Shown piece after piece: positions 8,279 through 15,005 of a stretch of DNA of 32,540 bases (position 1 is its first letter; each line of letters starts with the position of its first letter). A program made the translations under genes and the position numbers. The DNA is from a virus. The stretch spans positions 1 to 32,540 of IMG/VR virus record IMGVR_UViG_3300017726_000037; one strand, written 5' to 3'. Below the pieces are notes generated by a model. That model searched no databases and had not been told where the DNA came from. It was given only the letters and a program-made list of their open reading frames with translations.

Positions 8279-9184
8279 ATGGCAATTTCTAGATCACAAC
8301 TAGTCAAGGAGCTTGAGCCAGGTCTTAATGCTCTTTTTGGACTAGAATATTCAAACTACGAAAATGAACACGCTGAGATTTATGATACAGAGACATCTGA
8401 CCGTGCTTTTGAAGAAGAGGTAATGCTTTCAGGTTTCGGTGAAGCTCCTGTAAAAACAGAGGGTGCTGGTGTCTCTTTTGATGCTGCACAAGAAGTTTAT
8501 ACAGCTAGATATTCACACGAAACAATTGCTTTAGCATTTTCTTTAACAGAAGAGGCAATTGAAGATAATCTGTATGATAAGCTTTCTGGTCGTTATACTA
8601 AGGCTCTTGCTAGAAGTATGGCAACGACAAAGCAAATTAAAGCAGCTAATGTTCTTAATAACGCTTTCACCACTTCTACTGGTGGCGATGGAGTAGCTCT
8701 TCTTTCTACAGCACACCCAACATTGGGTGGAGCTAACTTAGCGAATAAATTGACTACTGACGCAGATTTAAATGAAACCTCTCTTGAGCAATCTCTTATT
8801 GATATTGCTGCATTTACAGATGAGCGTGGACTTAAAATCGCTGTCAGGGGTTTAAAGTTAATTATTCCTAAGGAACTTCAGTTTACTGCTGATAGAATTT
8901 TAGAGTCTACTTTAAGACCAGGAACGGCTGATAATGACATTAACGCTACTCGTAACATGGGAATGCTCCCACAAGGGTATACGGTAAATCATTATCTTAA
9001 TGATCCTGATGCGTTTTTCATTAAAACCGATTCTCCAAATGGAATGAAGATGTTTCAACGAGTCGGTATTAAAACTGCCTTTGAGGGTGATTTTGATACT
9101 GGTAATGTTCGTTACAAAGCTCGTGAAAGATATTCATTTGGTTTCTCAGATCCTAGAGGAATGTTTGGTAGTCAAGGTGCTTAA
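8279..9184 (+). CDS. Major capsid protein
   Basis: 301 residues, the coat subunit (HK97-like fold expected, gpT-like group). It starts MAISRSQLVKELEPGLNALFG and contains ATTKQIKAANVLNNAF, a LLSTAHPTLGG segment, RGLKLIIPKELQFTADRILES and a C-terminal YKARERYSFGFSDPRGMFG, a standard ending of this coat group. The start has AAGGAG upstream. A strong terminator hairpin follows within 10 bases, consistent with a highly expressed coat gene. No prohead-protease site is obvious. Confidence 0.93.
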   Translation: MAISRSQLVKELEPGLNALFGLEYSNYENEHAEIYDTETSDRAFEEEVMLSGFGEAPVKTEGAGVSFDAAQEVYTARYSHETIALAFSLTEEAIEDNLYDKLSGRYTKALARSMATTKQIKAANVLNNAFTTSTGGDGVALLSTAHPTLGGANLANKLTTDADLNETSLEQSLIDIAAFTDERGLKIAVRGLKLIIPKELQFTADRILESTLRPGTADNDINATRNMGMLPQGYTVNHYLNDPDAFFIKTDSPNGMKMFQRVGIKTAFEGDFDTGNVRYKARERYSFGFSDPRGMFGSQGA

Positions 9185-9191
9185 TTGGGTT

Positions 9192-9219
9192 GGGGGCTTT
9201 TGCCCCCTTTCCTTTTTTT
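9192..9219 (+). terminator. Rho-independent terminator after the capsid gene
   Basis: GGGGGC (9192-9197), loop TTTT, GCCCCC (9202-9207): a perfect 6-bp GC stem followed by TTTCCTTTTTTT. It starts 8 bases after the capsid stop. It likely ends or attenuates transcripts carrying the head genes, and may also protect the 3' end of capsid mRNA. It is the only clear terminator I see in the window. Confidence 0.85.
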
Positions 9220-9229
9220 GGAGATACAA

Positions 9230-9382
9230 ATGGATATAATTTTTAAAGTTTGGGAGTCTTGGGCAAAACAAACTTCTGAAACAACTAAAAATGTTATAGA
9301 CGCTAATGCGGCAATAGCAAAAAGTATGGTTGAATACTCACAAAAGCCTTATACTTGGTTAAAAGAAACTATTAAAAAATAA
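9230..9382 (+). CDS. 50-aa helical small protein
   Basis: 50 residues beginning MDIIFKVWESWAKQTSE, a single amphipathic helical stretch rich in Trp, Lys and Ala. A longer reading from TTG at 9185 would run through the terminator hairpin; the ATG at 9230, with TTTGGAG just upstream, is the better start. It lies between the capsid terminator and an inverted-repeat leader. Function unknown; the helical pattern is loosely phasin-like, but this is too weak to name. Confidence 0.62.
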   Translation: MDIIFKVWESWAKQTSETTKNVIDANAAIAKSMVEYSQKPYTWLKETIKK

Positions 9383-9391
9383 CTAGGGTTA

Positions 9392-9448
9392 ATTAGTCAT
9401 ACATACTGACCTAGCAGACATATTAGAGATTGTATGACGAGTGCTAAT
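9392..9448 (+). repeat. Intergenic inverted repeat / leader stem-loop
   Basis: GTCATACA (9396-9403) pairs with TGTATGAC (9431-9438), an 8-bp perfect stem with a 27-base loop. An outer ATTAG (9392-9396) and CTAAT (9444-9448) could extend it past a bulge, although the two pairings share base 9396. It fills the largest noncoding gap around the capsid region (9383-9462), just upstream of the ribosome site of the next gene. There is no U-tract, so it is not a typical terminator. It could be an RNA-processing site, mRNA stabiliser or operator. Confidence 0.5.
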
Positions 9449-9462
9449 ACACGGAGAAACAA

Positions 9463-9918
9463 ATGGCAACAACAACATTTTCAGGTCCAGTAAAAGCTGG
9501 AACAATTAAAAATACTACAGGAACTACTGTAGGCACTAACATTACCAACGTAGGTTCAGTTGTAATGGCTCAGTCTGTTGTGATAGATATTATCGGAGCA
9601 GATGCTCTTAATCAAAGAGTAGCTATTCTTCCTGCAAATTCACAAGTTGTGGATGTAATTTTAAATGTAACTACAGTCAACAATGATTCTGGTACAGCTA
9701 CTGTTGCAGTAGGAACTTCTGCTGATGCAGATGCTTTTATTCCTGCTACTAACGTAAAAGCTTTAGGAACAACTCGTGGAACTTTGGATACAGAAGCTAC
9801 TGATGTAGGTACTACCGACTTAGAAGTTATGGCCGATTTTGTGGCTGGAACAGAAGACGGTTCAACTGGTGCTGCTACGGTAACTGTTTTATACATTCAA
9901 AATAACAACCTCTCATAA
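9463..9918 (+). CDS. Beta-rich virion protein (decoration-like)
   Basis: 151 residues, rich in Thr, Val, Ala and Gly, starting MATTTFSGPVKAGTIKN. There is no catalytic motif, almost no Lys/Arg, and alternating hydrophobic strands throughout. CGGAGA lies upstream of the ATG. Composition and position after the capsid gene suggest a surface decoration or other structural component. The MATTTFSGPVKAG opening is one I recall in phage structural proteins. Confidence 0.68.
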   Translation: MATTTFSGPVKAGTIKNTTGTTVGTNITNVGSVVMAQSVVIDIIGADALNQRVAILPANSQVVDVILNVTTVNNDSGTATVAVGTSADADAFIPATNVKALGTTRGTLDTEATDVGTTDLEVMADFVAGTEDGSTGAATVTVLYIQNNNLS

Positions 9919-9928
9919 GGAGCAGGTC

Positions 9929-10222
9929 ATGGGTTATCTTTCTGACGCAAGAGCGGTTACTACGATTAGCGGTTCAGCTTCTATATCAGGGAGGGTCAGG
10001 TTAACTGGTTTGTATTTTACAAGCAAAGCTAGTGCTGCCATGACTTTTTTAAATGGGTCTGCGGAAGGTGCAAACCTTCTGACGATTTCATCTTCTGGGG
10101 GAGCTTCAGGTTCTGAGACACTTAACATACCTAACCAGGGTATATTGTTCTCAGACGGCATTTTAGTAACAGCTTCTACAGCTAGTAATATTCCAAGTTT
10201 GACGATTTTTTACGAAGCTTAA
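9929..10222 (+). CDS. Small beta-rich structural protein
   Basis: 97 residues, mostly short beta strands and Ser/Gly turns (MGYLSDARAVTTISGSASIS at the start, PSLTIFYEA at the end). AAGGAG is well placed upstream and the gene follows the previous stop by 10 bases. It resembles the family of roughly 100-residue virion proteins near capsid genes, with no known motif. Structural role by context only. Confidence 0.6.
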   Translation: MGYLSDARAVTTISGSASISGRVRLTGLYFTSKASAAMTFLNGSAEGANLLTISSSGGASGSETLNIPNQGILFSDGILVTASTASNIPSLTIFYEA

Positions 10223-10223
10223 A

Positions 10224-10520
10224 ATGGCTGAGAGAAAAAGCAGAGGCATGGGAATTAAAACTTCTGTGAAATCTGGTAATTTTCGCTCTACGAAGAGTGG
10301 AGCGGGAATGACTAAAAAAGGAGTAGCAGCATATCGTAGAGCCAATCCTGGTTCTAAACTTAAAACCGCAGTAACAGGAAAAGTTAAAAAAGGCTCTAAA
10401 GATGCAAAAAGACGCAAATCTTTTTGTGCGAGATCTGCTGGACAAATGAAAAAATTTCCAAAAGCTGCTAAAAATCCGAATAGCCGTTTACGACAAGCTA
10501 GAAGAAGGTGGAAATGCTAA
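10224..10520 (+). CDS. Basic conserved protein, DUF6321-like
   Basis: 98 residues, about one third Lys/Arg. The conserved core MTKKGVAAYRRANPGSKLKT...KRRKSFCARSAGQMKKFPKAAKNPNSRLRQARRRWKC is, from memory, the DUF6321 type found in marine phages; positions 29-98 carry it. Two invariant-looking Cys occur in SFCARSAG and at the C-terminus (WKC). The charge suggests nucleic-acid contact, for example with packaged DNA, but this is inference. It starts 2 bases after the previous stop without its own Shine-Dalgarno, so translation is likely coupled. It opens the basic small-protein block. Confidence 0.75.
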   Translation: MAERKSRGMGIKTSVKSGNFRSTKSGAGMTKKGVAAYRRANPGSKLKTAVTGKVKKGSKDAKRRKSFCARSAGQMKKFPKAAKNPNSRLRQARRRWKC

Positions 10521-10783
10521 TGGAAAAAGAAGATATACAGAGAGTCTTTGGTAAAGATATAAACAGCAAAGTTGCTGTTCAAGGTAATGAGATAAAACAT
10601 ATGCAACAAGATATGGATGATATGAAAGCTGATATAGAAGAAATTAAAAAGTCTTTAGTTGAAATTCATGCTGTATTATCAGAAGCTAAAGGTGGATGGA
10701 AAACATTGATGTGGGCAGCAGGCGCAGGAAGTGCCATAACTGCTTTTTTAATTATGCTTCAACAATTTTTTTGGGGAAAGTAA
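10520..10783 (+). CDS. XhlA-like coiled-coil membrane protein (possible holin accessory)
   Basis: 87 residues from the ATG that shares a base with the previous TAA (TAATG), with AAGGTGG upstream; in-frame GTG 10508 and ATG 10514 are possible longer starts. Residues about 20-55 form an acidic/basic coiled coil (MQQDMDDMKADIEEIKKSL) and 63-84 a single hydrophobic helix (WAAGAGSAITAFLIMLQQFFW), with a charged C-terminus. This coiled coil plus C-terminal membrane helix layout matches the XhlA hemolysin/holin-partner type. It lies in the structural block rather than beside the lysis genes, so a virion membrane-contact role is an alternative. Confidence 0.65.
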   Translation: MEKEDIQRVFGKDINSKVAVQGNEIKHMQQDMDDMKADIEEIKKSLVEIHAVLSEAKGGWKTLMWAAGAGSAITAFLIMLQQFFWGK

Positions 10784-10784
10784 A

Positions 10785-11186
10785 ATGACTAAAGAAGATA
10801 AAGAGCGAGAGCGTAGAGAACGTGAAAACCGCAAAAGAAGGAGTGAGTTAAAGGGAGGCAGATTGTCAGATACTGTTCGTAAAAGAATGTTGGCTGAAGA
10901 TCCTGATGCACATGAAAGAGATTTTCCTAAAAAATATATGGAAACTAGGAAAAAAATATCTAACCAAAAAGGTAGTGGTCCAAAAGGTAGTGGTCCAAAA
11001 GGTAGTGGTCCAAGAGGTGGTGGTGGTTTAGGTGGCGCAGGTGCTGGAGGTATAGGACCTTTAAAATTAATAAAACCTCCTTATAAAAAAATGAAAAATG
11101 GCGGAGAAGTCGTAGCAAAGAAATCTAAGAAAAAGGGTAGACGAGGTATGGGAGCCGCTACTCGAGGTGGAGGATCGGTAGCGTAA
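10785..11186 (+). CDS. Basic low-complexity protein with C-terminal GRRGMGAATRGGG tag
   Basis: 133 residues: an extremely charged N-terminus (RERRERENRKRRSE), a middle segment, three KGSGP repeats (residues about 62-76), a Gly-rich linker, then PPYKKMKNGGEVV and a terminal GRRGMGAATRGGG. The last 13-residue motif is repeated in the next protein, and the NGGEV peptide resembles those in other genes here. It looks disordered, with no enzymatic motif. It starts 1 base after the previous stop. I cannot name a function; a DNA-binding or head-interior role would fit the charge. Confidence 0.66.
   Translation: MTKEDKERERRERENRKRRSELKGGRLSDTVRKRMLAEDPDAHERDFPKKYMETRKKISNQKGSGPKGSGPKGSGPRGGGGLGGAGAGGIGPLKLIKPPYKKMKNGGEVVAKKSKKKGRRGMGAATRGGGSVA
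10968..11012 (+). repeat. Three tandem 15-bp repeats
   Basis: AAAGGTAGTGGTCCA is repeated exactly three times in frame (10968-10982, 10983-10997, 10998-11012), encoding KGSGP units; a diverged fourth unit (AGAGGTGGTGGTGGT) follows. Exact identity at DNA level suggests recent slippage expansion. Confidence 0.9.
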
Positions 11187-11611
11187 TGGGAGCCCCTAAA
11201 ATTCCTTTAATAGCTCGTAAAGTGTTGGGTGGAGGTAATGTTGCTCAACTTATAAAAGAGGGCAAGTCTGTTAAAGAAATAATGAAACTTGCTAGAGATA
11301 GAATGGGAACAAAGTTTGATTACTCGGAGTTTACTAAAGGAATTAAAAAGAAAAGAAGAGTAGGTGTCAATAAAAAAGTTAGAAAAGAGAAAAAAGAAGA
11401 CGCAATAAACAGAGCAAAAGTAAACGCGGCTAAGAAAAAACAAAGAATGGAAGAACTTTTTCCTGAAATAGATGAGTTTGATCATCCCCTTGGAATTGAT
11501 GATATAACTGATATTGGTTTAAAAGACGGTGGGTTAGTTTGTAAAAAACCCAGAAAGAAAGGCAGACGAGGTATGGGTGCTGCCACTAGAGGCGGAGGAG
11601 CAATTACATAA
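11186..11611 (+). CDS. Basic protein with the same C-terminal GRRGMGAATRGGG tag
   Basis: 141 residues, starting in a TAATG overlap. The N-terminal half (IARKVLGGGNVAQLIKEGKS then VKEIMKLARDRMG) looks like a small helical domain; residues 50-90 are very Lys/Arg-rich; an acidic patch follows (MEELFPEIDEFDHPLGIDD), then GLKDGGLVCKKPRKK and the terminal GRRGMGAATRGGG. The tag is shared with the gene before, but the bodies differ. No function recognised. The modular design suggests the C-terminal tag is a unit that can be joined to different proteins. Confidence 0.66.
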   Translation: MGAPKIPLIARKVLGGGNVAQLIKEGKSVKEIMKLARDRMGTKFDYSEFTKGIKKKRRVGVNKKVRKEKKEDAINRAKVNAAKKKQRMEELFPEIDEFDHPLGIDDITDIGLKDGGLVCKKPRKKGRRGMGAATRGGGAIT

Positions 11612-11787
11612 TGACTGTTAAAAAGAAAAATACTACTAAGAAAAAATCGGGTTCTAAACCTACGAATCCATCTTTATATGCTCGTGTAAAAGCAGAAACA
11701 AAACGCAAATTCGATGTTTATCCATCAGCTTACGCTAATGCTTATTTAGTAAAAACATACAAGAAAAGAGGGGGAGGCTACGCATAA
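11611..11787 (+). CDS. 58-aa conserved basic protein (YPSAYANAYLVKTYKKRGG)
   Basis: 58 codons between two TAATG overlaps, which fix both ends. The first 18 residues are Lys/Thr/Ser-rich; the core is SLYARVKAETKRKFDVYPSA followed by YANAYLVKTYKKRGGGYA. I recall this YPSAYAN-A-VK-YK-RGG core in many small marine phage proteins and some large DNA viruses of algae, without a known role. Conservation and charge suggest a structural or nucleic-acid-contacting peptide. Confidence 0.78.
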   Translation: MTVKKKNTTKKKSGSKPTNPSLYARVKAETKRKFDVYPSAYANAYLVKTYKKRGGGYA

Positions 11788-12059
11788 TGTCCCTTAAAGA
11801 ATGGTTTGGTAAAGGTTCTAAAGGAGATTGGGTAGATATCGGAGCTCCTAAAAAAAAAGGGAAATATCAAGCCTGTGGACGCAAGTCAACCAAGAAAAGC
11901 AAACGTGGTTATCCGAAATGTGTGCCAAGAGCAAAAGCAAAATCAATGACTGCGGCACAAAGAAAGTCAGCAGTACAAAGAAAAAGAGCTGCTGGAAATC
12001 CTGGTGGTAAACCTAGAAATGTAGCAACAATTGTTAAAAATAAAAGGAGAAAAACATGA
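11787..12059 (+). CDS. 90-aa conserved basic protein (MSLKEWFGKGSKGDW type)
   Basis: 90 residues starting MSLKEWFGKGSKGDWVDIGA, with a central CGRKSTKKSKRGYPKCVP segment whose two Cys (about residues 31 and 47) could be a partial metal or disulfide site, and a Lys/Arg-rich tail. I recall close relatives in many marine phages, including cyanophage and pelagiphage contigs; function unknown. It starts in a TAATG overlap and ends in an ATGA overlap with the next gene, so it is tightly coupled to its neighbours. Confidence 0.78.
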   Translation: MSLKEWFGKGSKGDWVDIGAPKKKGKYQACGRKSTKKSKRGYPKCVPRAKAKSMTAAQRKSAVQRKRAAGNPGGKPRNVATIVKNKRRKT

Positions 12060-12235
12060 ACGTAAGTCCAAGAAAAAGAATGGCTATGGGAACAAAAATG
12101 GCTAAAGGAAAAGCTAAGGGTGGTCCTGTGAAGACTAAAATGGCTAAGGGTGGTTCTGTTAAAAAAATGATGGGTGGTGGCATGATGAAAAAAGGTTACG
12201 CTAAAGGTGGTGCAGTAAGAAGAAAGATGGGTTAA
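12056..12235 (+). CDS. 59-aa Lys/Met/Gly peptide with three AKGGxV units
   Basis: 59 codons starting in a 4-base ATGA overlap, with AAAGGAGA upstream. The product is almost wholly Lys, Met, Gly and Arg, with KAKGGPV, MAKGGSV and YAKGGAV units separated by Met/Lys-rich spacers. Low complexity would hide it from many gene finders, but both junctions (ATGA and TAATG) and the ribosome site support it. The unit matches the KGG/DGG peptide found in longer proteins of this window. Function unknown. Confidence 0.72.
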   Translation: MNVSPRKRMAMGTKMAKGKAKGGPVKTKMAKGGSVKKMMGGGMMKKGYAKGGAVRRKMG

Positions 12236-12975
12236 TGGCTTATCTTATAAGCAATATTCCATACACTAAGGTTTGGATTAGAAAAGAATTTACACATGGA
12301 CATCAAAAATACCACGGTGAGTTTGTTCACGGATTGGCGGTGGCTGTTACAACAATGCCAGACCGATGTCTCAGCTTCCAAATTATCTTTACAGGATGTG
12401 AAACGGATGAAACAGAGGAACCTAACATTACTGGAGGGGCAATGTGGGCTAGAATGCCAATCACAGCCCTCTGTGGGGACATCACATTCAATGATTGGCC
12501 TGAAAGAATGGAAACACACCTTGCTCAACCGTGGGATTGTCCATCGCATCACCACACAATTTTGGAACTTCAGAGGTGTAAACCATCTCCCTGGTTATGT
12601 AAGATTGACGGAGATTTCTATAGTGGACGGTATTTATTCACTATCGACTATACCGAAAGTGAAATCGCAGATTGTCCAGCCCAGCACAAGCAGAGTCATG
12701 TTATTGTGTTAACTGAAGGAAAATGGGAAGGCAATATGGTCGCTTTACCGAACAACAGGGTTAGAGTTACTTCCCCTGCATTATGGGCTACTGGAGAAGG
12801 TGCTCCAGACTTTCGCCCTAGTCAACATACGCATTGTGCAGAACAGGATGACAGTTACATGGATCCTGATGTAACATTTAATAATCTCTATAGTGAGGAA
12901 GAAAATGGCAATCTCAAGAAAACAAATGCCAAAACAACTAAAAGGAAACAGAAAGCCAATACCAAAAGGAAATAA
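12235..12975 (+). CDS. Conserved 246-aa marine phage protein of unknown function
   Basis: 246 residues starting MAYLISNIPYTKVWIRKEF in a TAATG overlap. Landmarks are HGEFVHGLAVAV, LSFQIIFTGCETDE, GGAMWARMPITALCGD, HLAQPWDCPSHHH, CKIDGDFYSGRYLFT, EIADCPAQHKQSHV and LPNNRVRVTSPALW. I recall this highly conserved protein from T7-like cyanophages and other marine podoviruses, where no role is established. It is rich in His, Cys and Trp, unlike its basic neighbours. The last about 25 residues (ENGNLKKTNAKTTKRKQKAN and on) overlap the next gene by 71 bases in another frame and look like an overprinted extension. Confidence 0.8.
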   Translation: MAYLISNIPYTKVWIRKEFTHGHQKYHGEFVHGLAVAVTTMPDRCLSFQIIFTGCETDETEEPNITGGAMWARMPITALCGDITFNDWPERMETHLAQPWDCPSHHHTILELQRCKPSPWLCKIDGDFYSGRYLFTIDYTESEIADCPAQHKQSHVIVLTEGKWEGNMVALPNNRVRVTSPALWATGEGAPDFRPSQHTHCAEQDDSYMDPDVTFNNLYSEEENGNLKKTNAKTTKRKQKANTKRK

Positions 12976-13333
12976 AGGTTTGGCTAAATTAAAAAAAGTA
13001 GCTCCTCAAGTTGTTGCTAAAATGGGTTACAAAAAAGGTGGTCTTGCGGCTAGTTTAAAAAAACTTAAAAGATCACAAGGTTCTTCAATTGAGGGAGAGA
13101 TAAGTCCTCGCATGAAAAGAAGAATAGACCAAAAAATAAAAGAAGAAAAAGAAAAAAACAAAAATGTAAGCGGAAAAACAGGAAAGCAAGGCAGGCAAGG
13201 TAAACAACGTACTCCTATTACACCTGATTCGCCCCAACCAAGAGAAGTTCCACCTAGAAAACCTCGTTTTCCAAGAACAACACCTCGTGGAAGAAGAGTA
13301 GGTAGACCAAAAGGAAGGGTGTATAACATCTAA
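12905..13333 (+). CDS. Basic, probably disordered protein with KKGGLA motif
   Basis: 142 residues from the ATG at 12905, with GAGGA upstream; a GTG at 12893 would add four residues and is less likely. It begins inside the preceding gene, a 71-base overlap. The sequence is Lys/Arg/Pro-rich throughout: MAISRKQMPKQLKGNRKPIP, then MGYKKGGLAASLKKLKRS, a charged helix, and a Pro/Arg-rich C-terminus (PREVPPRKPRFPRTTPRGRR). It carries the KGG motif also seen in other genes. It may contact DNA or the capsid interior, but no evidence beyond composition exists. Confidence 0.66.
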   Translation: MAISRKQMPKQLKGNRKPIPKGNKGLAKLKKVAPQVVAKMGYKKGGLAASLKKLKRSQGSSIEGEISPRMKRRIDQKIKEEKEKNKNVSGKTGKQGRQGKQRTPITPDSPQPREVPPRKPRFPRTTPRGRRVGRPKGRVYNI

Positions 13334-13983
13334 TGGCTACTTCAAATACAACTACTTTTAATTTAAATGTTGATGATGCTATAGAAGAAGCATATGAGCG
13401 TTGCGGTATGCGTATGACTGCTGGATATCAATTAAGCTCTGCAAGACGTTCTTTAAATCTTTTATTTTTAGAATGGGCAAACAGAGGATTAAATTTGTGG
13501 ACAATTGAACAAGCAAATTTAAGTTTAGTTGCATCTACAAATAACTACAACTTAGATACTGATGTGGTTAATGTTTTGACAGCGGTAGTTAATGATACAA
13601 ACGATATTGCAATTGATCGAATAAGTAGGGCTGAATATTTAAATTTACCAAATAAGTCTACAACTGGTAGACCTGCACAGTATTATGTTGAGAGAACAAA
13701 TGTTCCTAAGATTTATGTATATCCTACTCCAGACAAAGCATATACATTTAAATACTATAGAATTAGACGTATACAAGACTCTGGAGATTATACAAACACG
13801 TTAGATGTTAATTTTAGGTTTCTCCCTTGCTTATCGGCAGGACTAGCGTATTATTTATCTTTAAAATTTGCTCCAGATAGAACTCAAGTTTTAAAAAGTT
13901 TATATGAAGAGGAGTTTACTCGAGCAGCTGCAGAGGATAGAGATACTGCTAGTGTTAGTTTTGTTCCTCAGGTAGTGTCATAA
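13333..13983 (+). CDS. Head-tail adaptor/connector candidate (gp4-like)
   Basis: 216 residues from a TAATG overlap. N-terminal helices (DDAIEEAYERCGMRMTAGYQ, then ARRSLNLLFLEWANRGLNLW), a beta-rich centre (TGRPAQYYVERTNVPKIYVY), and C-terminal helices with CLSAGLAYYLSLKFAPDRTQ are the pattern I associate with P22 gp4-like head-completion adaptors that dock below the portal. Length is in the expected range. Its position ahead of the neck and tail genes agrees. Assignment is by remembered motifs and context. Confidence 0.75.
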   Translation: MATSNTTTFNLNVDDAIEEAYERCGMRMTAGYQLSSARRSLNLLFLEWANRGLNLWTIEQANLSLVASTNNYNLDTDVVNVLTAVVNDTNDIAIDRISRAEYLNLPNKSTTGRPAQYYVERTNVPKIYVYPTPDKAYTFKYYRIRRIQDSGDYTNTLDVNFRFLPCLSAGLAYYLSLKFAPDRTQVLKSLYEEEFTRAAAEDRDTASVSFVPQVVS

Positions 13984-13984
13984 G

Positions 13985-14317
13985 ATGTCTGGATATGCTT
14001 CAGGAAAATATGCATACGGACTATGTGATGTTTGTGGGCAGAGATATTTTTATCAAGATTTAAAAAAGAACTGGAAAGGTTTTAAAGTTTGCCCTGAAGA
14101 TTATGAACCAAAGGAACCACAACTAGAGCCTTTAAATTTTAGATCAGATGCAATTGCTTTATTTGAGCCAAGACCTGATATAGAAGAAAAATTAGAAGTT
14201 TTTGTGGGGGGAACTGGAGACAGTACTTTTGAATCTGATGGTATGGAGCCTTCTCCTATATCTAAAGATATAGTGGCTTCCGCAACAGTCGGAACAGTAA
14301 CGGTGGTGATAACATGA
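13985..14317 (+). CDS. Neck-region protein with CxxC zinc-ribbon-like N-terminus
   Basis: 110 residues. The opening is MSGYASGKYAYGLCDVCGQR with C14-x2-C17, then a third Cys in KVCPEDYEP (C36); the usual fourth ligand is absent, with Asp39 in the place where a Cys might be, so zinc binding is uncertain. The Pro-rich EPKEPQLEPL linker and an acidic, Ser/Thr-rich C-terminus follow. I recall this ASGKYA-CDVCG type next to adaptor genes in marine phages. It starts 1 base after the previous stop and ends in an ATGA overlap. It may be a small neck or assembly factor. Confidence 0.7.
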   Translation: MSGYASGKYAYGLCDVCGQRYFYQDLKKNWKGFKVCPEDYEPKEPQLEPLNFRSDAIALFEPRPDIEEKLEVFVGGTGDSTFESDGMEPSPISKDIVASATVGTVTVVIT

Positions 14318-14973
14318 ATTATAGTGAACTATTAACAAACGTAAGAAATTATACAGAGGTAGATAGTAACGTATTTACAGATGCTGTTATTGATACTTTT
14401 ATAACATTAGCTGAGAATAAAATTCTTAGAGAAATTGACTTAGATGTATTTAAAAGAGAAGCAACAGCTAATATGACAACTGGAAATAGATTTCTAGCTA
14501 CACCTACAGATATTTTAACTCATCGCTACATTATGATAACAGATGGTAACGGTGATCAAGTTTTTTTAGAGTTTAGAGATCAATCTTTTATGGAAGAGTA
14601 TTGGCCTAATTTTTCTAATACTTCTACTCCTAAATATTGTTCAGTTTTTGATTCTGATACTTTTTATATTGCACCAACTCCAGATCAAGATTATTTAACT
14701 CAACTTGGATATATTGCAAGACCTGCACAGTTGTCTTCTACAAATACAACTACATGGATAAGCACAAATGCTCCAGAGGCGTTGCTTTATGCGGTGCTAA
14801 TTCAAGCTCATAGTTATTTAAAAGGACCTATAGATATGTTGCAATTTTTTCAACAAAGCTATACTCAGGCTTTACAAGGCTTGGGAGTTGAGCAACAAGG
14901 TAGAAGAAGGAGAGATGAATACAGAGATGGAACTTTACGAATTCCATTAAAATCTGTTTCGCCTGGTCCATAA
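14314..14973 (+). CDS. Neck/tail-tubular adaptor candidate
   Basis: 219 residues, ATGA overlap with the previous gene. N-terminal helices (TDAVIDTFITLAENKILREI), a beta-rich middle (RYIMITDGNGDQVFLEFRDQ), a STPKYCSVFDSDTFYIAPTP strand pair, and C-terminal helices (PEALLYAVLIQAHSYLKGPI) end in an Arg-rich stretch (EQQGRRRRDEYRDG). The helix-strand-helix order parallels the adaptor gene two places upstream (13333-13983), so it may be a second ring of the connector. Annotated relatives are usually called neck or tail-tubular proteins, by recall. Confidence 0.68.
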   Translation: MNYSELLTNVRNYTEVDSNVFTDAVIDTFITLAENKILREIDLDVFKREATANMTTGNRFLATPTDILTHRYIMITDGNGDQVFLEFRDQSFMEEYWPNFSNTSTPKYCSVFDSDTFYIAPTPDQDYLTQLGYIARPAQLSSTNTTTWISTNAPEALLYAVLIQAHSYLKGPIDMLQFFQQSYTQALQGLGVEQQGRRRRDEYRDGTLRIPLKSVSPGP

Positions 14974-15005
14974 GTGTTGTAAAATCTAACTTTAAGAGGA
15001 TTTTT

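Noticed and set aside
9185-9229. TTG start of the 50-aa protein at 9185
   Set aside because: It would translate the terminator hairpin; ATG at 9230 has a ribosome site and the longer N-terminus looks random.
10968-11012. CRISPR-like direct repeats
   Set aside because: Three contiguous 15-bp in-frame repeats without spacers, coding for KGSGP; a coding microsatellite, not a CRISPR array.
12232-12712. Reverse frame 12232-12555 and + frame 12296-12712 inside the conserved 246-aa gene
   Set aside because: Both are shadows of the strongly conserved frame 12235-12975 and carry no recognisable protein sequence.
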